Part shown: positions 31,238 through 34,674 of the stretch, piece by piece | Layout: each line of letters starts with the position of its first letter | Position numbering within the stretch: position 1 is the first letter of the stretch | Position numbers and translations under genes: made by a program | The notes under the pieces: model-generated | Seen by the model: only the letters and a program-made list of their open reading frames with translations | What the model was told of the DNA's origin: nothing | Database searches by the model: none | NCBI GenBank assembly: GCA_900696505.1 | Contig: CAADGJ010000026.1 | Span: 1 to 34,674, forward strand | DNA: 34,674 nt | DNA from: an uncultured Nitrosospira sp. | GTDB lineage: Bacteria > Nitrospirota > Nitrospiria > Nitrospirales > Nitrospiraceae | Direction: 5' to 3'

Positions 31238-31267
31238 TTGTCACAAGTTTTTTCCCTGTGCTAGGCT
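31238..31267 (+). promoter_or_regulatory. Candidate rlmN promoter with almost no leader
   Basis: TTGTCA (31238-31243), 18 bases, TAGGCT (31262-31267). Transcription would begin within a few bases of ATG 31273, giving a leaderless or near-leaderless mRNA. No ribosome-binding site is visible before that ATG, which agrees with this. Confidence 0.35.
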
Positions 31268-31272
31268 CCGTC

Positions 31273-32361
31273 ATGCTCTCGCATACTGCGACACGTCATA
31301 ACCTGCTAGCGTTGACCGAACCGGGCATGGCCGCATTCGTGGCCTCGTTGGGCTGGCCGGCCTATCGCGCCTCCCAAATGCTTCGCTGGCTCTATCAGGA
31401 AAGGGTTCGCACCTTTGCCGACATGAGCAACCTCTCGCAGAAGGACCGTGAGCATCTCACGTCCACCTGCAGTATCGAGCGCGCCACGGATGTCCACATC
31501 TTTGCCTCGCAGGACGGCACGAAAAAATTTGTGCTCACGCTGACTGACGGGAAGCAGATCGAATGCGTCCTCATTCCCGACGAAGACCGCCTCACACTGT
31601 GCCTTTCCACACAGGTCGGCTGCACGCTGGATTGCGGATTCTGCCTGACCGGCACAATGGGGCTCACGCGCAATCTCCGCGCCCATGAAATCCTCGACCA
31701 GGTCCTGATAGCCCAGGACCATTTGGAAGCCGACCAACGCCTGACGAACCTGGTGTTCATGGGAATGGGCGAGCCGCTGGCCAACCTCGACGCCGTAGCC
31801 GACGCGGTCACACGCCTGACGAATCAAACATGGGGACTCGGATTGTCGGGTCGCCGGATCACCATTTCCACTGCGGGTCTCGCGTCGCGAATCAAAGAGG
31901 TGGCCCCCTTGAAGGTCAATCTGGCGATTTCATTAAACGCCACCACCGATGAGTTGCGCCACCAGATCATGCCGGCCGCGAACCGGCTCCATTCGCTCCA
32001 GGCCCTGCTGGCCGCCTGCCGCGACTATCCCCTGGCTGAACGCGATCGCCTTACCTTTGAATACGTCCTGCTGGCGGACGTGAACGATCGGCCTGAGGAT
32101 GCGACGCGATTGATCAAACTGCTGCGCGGTCTGCGCTGCAAGGTCAACTTGATCGCCTTCAATCCCTTTCCCGGCAGTCCCTATCGACGCCCGTCGGATG
32201 CCGCTATTGACCAGTTTCAGAACATCCTGCGCCGGGGCCACGTGGATGCGTACCTGCGGCGCAGTCGCGGTCGCGATGTCCTGGGCGCCTGCGGCCAGTT
32301 GGGTCGAATCGAGATGCCGCAAGTCCCGGTTACCTTGACACAGATTCAGACCCGTTGTTAG
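31273..32361 (+). CDS. rlmN: 23S rRNA/tRNA adenine-C2 methyltransferase RlmN
   Basis: A 362-residue radical SAM methyltransferase that makes m2A2503 in 23S rRNA and m2A37 in some tRNAs. The N-terminal helical domain reads WPAYRASQMLRWLYQERV; the cluster motif is CTLDCGFC inside LSTQVGCTLDCGFCLTGTMG; then come LVFMGMGEPLANLD, ITISTAGLASRI, LAISLNATTDELR and NLIAFNPFPGSPY, and the second catalytic Cys in RGRDVLGACGQL. Length and order are standard. ATG 31273 is chosen; the frame can extend to TTG 31234 but that adds non-conserved residues. Confidence 0.96.
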   Translation: MLSHTATRHNLLALTEPGMAAFVASLGWPAYRASQMLRWLYQERVRTFADMSNLSQKDREHLTSTCSIERATDVHIFASQDGTKKFVLTLTDGKQIECVLIPDEDRLTLCLSTQVGCTLDCGFCLTGTMGLTRNLRAHEILDQVLIAQDHLEADQRLTNLVFMGMGEPLANLDAVADAVTRLTNQTWGLGLSGRRITISTAGLASRIKEVAPLKVNLAISLNATTDELRHQIMPAANRLHSLQALLAACRDYPLAERDRLTFEYVLLADVNDRPEDATRLIKLLRGLRCKVNLIAFNPFPGSPYRRPSDAAIDQFQNILRRGHVDAYLRRSRGRDVLGACGQLGRIEMPQVPVTLTQIQTRC

Positions 32362-32375
32362 CATGATCTTCGTAC

Positions 32376-33770
32376 ATGCCTAAGCCGAGCACATCCCACA
32401 GATCATCCCTGCTTCGCCATTCAGTATTTGCTTGTTCGCTTCTAAGCCTCCTGCTGTTCACCAGCCAGAGTTCCACCGCCCATGCCGTCGAGCCGAAAGA
32501 GTTCACGCTGTCCAACGACATGAAGGTCATCCTCGTGGAGGTCCCGAAGGCTCCCGTGGCGACTGTGCAGGTCTGGTACAAGGTTGGTTCCCGCAATGAG
32601 GTGATGGGCCGCGCTGGGCTCTCGCACATGCTGGAACATATGATGTTCAAAGGCACCGCGAAATATCCCAAGGGGACGTTTTCCCGCCTCATCCGCAAAA
32701 ACGGCGGAATGGACAACGCCTTCACCAGTCAGGACTTTACCGCGTACTTTGAAAATCTGGCCGCCGATCGCGTGACCCTGGCCCTTGAGCTTGAAGCAGA
32801 TCGGATGCAGGGGCTGATTCTTGATGCGAACGAATTCAAAACCGAGCGGGAAGTCGTCAAGGAAGAACGTCGTCTTCGCAATGAAGATGATCCCCAGGGC
32901 GCGCTGGTCGAAGCGCTCTTCGCACAAGCCTTCATGAGCCATCCGTATCATTGGCCGGTGATCGGGTGGTTTTCCGACCTCGATGCCATGAGCCTGGACG
33001 ATCTTCAGCGCCATTATGATACGTATTATTCGCCGAACAACGCGACCCTGCTCGTCGTCGGCGACATCAAGGCTGAGACGCTCCTTCCCGTCATTGCCAG
33101 ACTCTTTGAACCGATTCCCAAAGGTCCTTCGCCTAAAGCCCTGACTGTCACCGAAGGTGCGCAGCACGGCGAGCGACGGTTTCTGTTGAAACGCGAAGCC
33201 CAAGTGCCCTTTGTCATGATGGGGTACCGGGTGCCTAACTACACGAGCGACGATTCCTATGCGTTGAACGTGCTCGAGTCGATTTTGTCCCACGGAAAGA
33301 GCGCGCGGCTGTACCAAAGTCTCGTCTATGAACAGAAGACCGCCTTGGCTGTGGGCGCGGATTACGGCTTGATGCAGGCCGATCCTGGCTTATTTTATTT
33401 TTATGCGGTCGTGAAACCAGGCGAGAAAGTCGAAGCTGTGGAGGACGCGGTACTGAAAGAGATTCAGCGGCTGCAAACGGAGCCACCCAGTGAGCTCGAA
33501 CTCCAACGCGCCAAAAACCAAATCGAAGCCGCCCACATTTTCGAACAGGATTCCAATTTTCGCCAGGCCATGTTGCTGGGAGAAGCGGAAACAATCGGGG
33601 CTGGATGGCGTAAAGTCAGTCAGTTCGTCGAACGTACCCGTGCCGTCACGCCACAGGACGTCCAGCGTGTTGCCTCGCAATATCTGGCCGCCGATATGCG
33701 CACCACCGGGACATTGATTCCGCTCCCGCCGCAAACTCAATCGGCGTCGCCGGCCCAACCGCACCAGTGA
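32376..33770 (+). CDS. M16 zinc peptidase, active-type subunit
   Basis: A 464-residue exported peptidase. A signal peptide (SVFACSLLSLLLFTSQSS, cleavage near AHA) precedes the M16 N-terminal domain with the inverted zinc motif HMLEH (His84, Glu87, His88) and the downstream EVVKEERRLR glutamate ligand. The second M16 domain follows (RYDTYYSPNNATLLVVGDI, then FVMMGYRVPNY). These enzymes degrade peptides in the periplasm and often pair with an inactive homologue. It starts 14 bases after rlmN, so they may be co-transcribed. The second M16 gene follows by 10 bases. Confidence 0.93.
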   Translation: MPKPSTSHRSSLLRHSVFACSLLSLLLFTSQSSTAHAVEPKEFTLSNDMKVILVEVPKAPVATVQVWYKVGSRNEVMGRAGLSHMLEHMMFKGTAKYPKGTFSRLIRKNGGMDNAFTSQDFTAYFENLAADRVTLALELEADRMQGLILDANEFKTEREVVKEERRLRNEDDPQGALVEALFAQAFMSHPYHWPVIGWFSDLDAMSLDDLQRHYDTYYSPNNATLLVVGDIKAETLLPVIARLFEPIPKGPSPKALTVTEGAQHGERRFLLKREAQVPFVMMGYRVPNYTSDDSYALNVLESILSHGKSARLYQSLVYEQKTALAVGADYGLMQADPGLFYFYAVVKPGEKVEAVEDAVLKEIQRLQTEPPSELELQRAKNQIEAAHIFEQDSNFRQAMLLGEAETIGAGWRKVSQFVERTRAVTPQDVQRVASQYLAADMRTTGTLIPLPPQTQSASPAQPHQ

Positions 33771-33780
33771 GCACATAGAT

Positions 33781-34674
33781 GATGCGACGACAGGTTCCGC
33801 ATTCACCCCGACGCCACCGGTCACCAGGCCGGTTCTTTCTCGGACTCCTCCTGCTGTTTGCCTCTCTGCCGAGCACACAAGCACAGGCCGCCGACATCGT
33901 TCCGAGCCGCTCCGTGACGGCAAACGGCATGACCGTCTTGTTTCTTGAACAACACTTTCTTCCCACGGTGGAAATTCATGCCTTGGTGAAGGTGGGGTCG
34001 GCTCAAGATCCGCCGGATAAAGCGGGCCTGGCAAATCTCACAGCCAGCCTCCTGGACGAAGGCACTCAAACCAGAACATCCCGGCAGATTGCTGAGCAGA
34101 TCGATTTCGTGGGAGGCTCTCTTGAAGCCCATGCGGCGGAAGATTTCACCACCGCATCTGCGCGCGTGCTGAAAAAAGACGCGGACCTTGGGTTTGCCCT
34201 CCTCGCCGATGTGTTGCAGCATCCCGCGTTCCATAAACAGGAATTCGAACGGGTTCGCACCCAGATCCTCGGTGAAATTCTCAGCGATGACGACGATCCC
34301 GGCAATGTGGCCATGAAGGCCTTTCATCAATTGATTTTCCATGGCCATCCCTATAGCTGGCCGGCGCATGGCGCCGAGGACACGCTGAACAAAATCACCG
34401 TGGCCGATGTCCAGCAGTTCCACGCGCGGGAATATTTACCGAACCAGACGATTCTGGTCATTGTCGGGGACCTGACGCAGGAACAAGCAGCCACATTGGT
34501 ACAAACCCACTTTGGCTCGTGGAAGAAGGGCGCGCCATCGCCCTACCAGCTTAAAAAGCCGACGCCGATCGACCGGAAAATGGTGCAGTTGATCGAAAAG
34601 GATCTCACGCAATCGACGATTGTGCTGGGGCATACCGGCATCAGCCGGACGAACCCGGACTACTACGCCGTCAC
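33781..34674 (+). CDS. M16 family protein, probably inactive subunit (runs off the window)
   Basis: At least 298 residues, open to the right edge. The signal peptide (FFLGLLLLFASLPSTQAQA) is followed by the M16 fold: NGMTVLFLEQHFLPTVEIHALVKVGS, then AGLANLTASLLDEGT where the zinc motif should be. Compared with its neighbour, His84/Glu87/His88 become Asn86/Ala89/Ser90, so it cannot bind zinc in the usual way. LPNQTILVIVGDL marks the end of the first domain. Active/inactive M16 pairs act as heterodimers, as in mitochondrial processing peptidase. ATG 33781 or 33784 may be the start; no clear ribosome-binding site is seen. Confidence 0.9.

Noticed and set aside
33390-34034. Minus-strand 214-codon open frame
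   Set aside because: It spans the junction of two convincing M16 genes on the other strand.
1-34674. Mobile elements, CRISPR arrays, tRNA and rRNA genes
   Set aside because: No transposase or integrase-like frames, no regularly spaced repeats and no cloverleaf with a GGTTCRA-type arm were found by reading.

Overview
The window reads as ordinary chromosomal DNA of a GC-rich Gram-negative-type bacterium. Lipoproteins with +2 Asn or Gly, an outer-membrane-barrel-like protein, HflKC, ZapAB and RNase Y with a YmdB-type phosphodiesterase together suggest the phylum Nitrospirota, most likely a Nitrospira relative. That placement is an inference from gene content and protein style; no marker gene (16S, nxr, amo) lies in the window. 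I see no rRNA, tRNA, CRISPR array, transposase or integrase.

Layout. 1-4.2 kb: tail of an unrecognised protein, a small exported protein, a TPR lipoprotein, then a three-gene minus-strand operon (His-rich DUF4396 membrane protein, lipoprotein ending in His-His-His, beta-barrel protein) preceded by a long inverted repeat touching its ribosome-binding site. 4.5-8.4 kb: small accessory genes, including an exported protein, a SAM methyltransferase, a lysine-rich exported helical protein, a lipoprotein, TfoX-N, DUF488 and DUF2784. 8.4-10.3 kb: an ECF sigma factor translationally coupled to a cupin-type anti-sigma factor, divergent from a truncated-haemoglobin lipoprotein.

10.6-15.5 kb: an arsenic island. 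An ArsM-like methyltransferase with an extra C-terminal region, an ArsR repressor (one-base overlap), the radical SAM enzyme ArsS and a PiT-type transporter run on the plus strand; a second, canonical ArsM is convergent. ArsM plus ArsS is the known core of arsenosugar biosynthesis, so arsenic is probably methylated and then converted into an organoarsenical rather than simply pumped out. A perfect 16-bp palindrome before the first gene is a candidate ArsR operator.

15.8-21.8 kb: hflK-hflC, formate-tetrahydrofolate ligase (convergent, 6 bp apart), an M23 endopeptidase-like protein, CutA and a rhodanese with a near-consensus promoter. 21.8-28.9 kb: a long minus-strand housekeeping cluster read in the order zapB, zapA, (candidate 6S RNA), rny, ymdB-like, xseA, xseB, tlyA, NAD-dependent epimerase, starting from a strong sigma-70-type promoter. 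28.9-34.7 kb: a soluble-lytic-transglycosylase-like protein, divergent rlmN, then two M16 peptidase genes, the first with an intact zinc motif and the second (running off the window) without it.

The most interesting parts are the arsenosugar-type island with two differing ArsM proteins, the His-rich DUF4396 operon with its leader inverted repeat, the candidate 6S RNA beside zapA, and the sigma/cupin anti-sigma/globin cluster.
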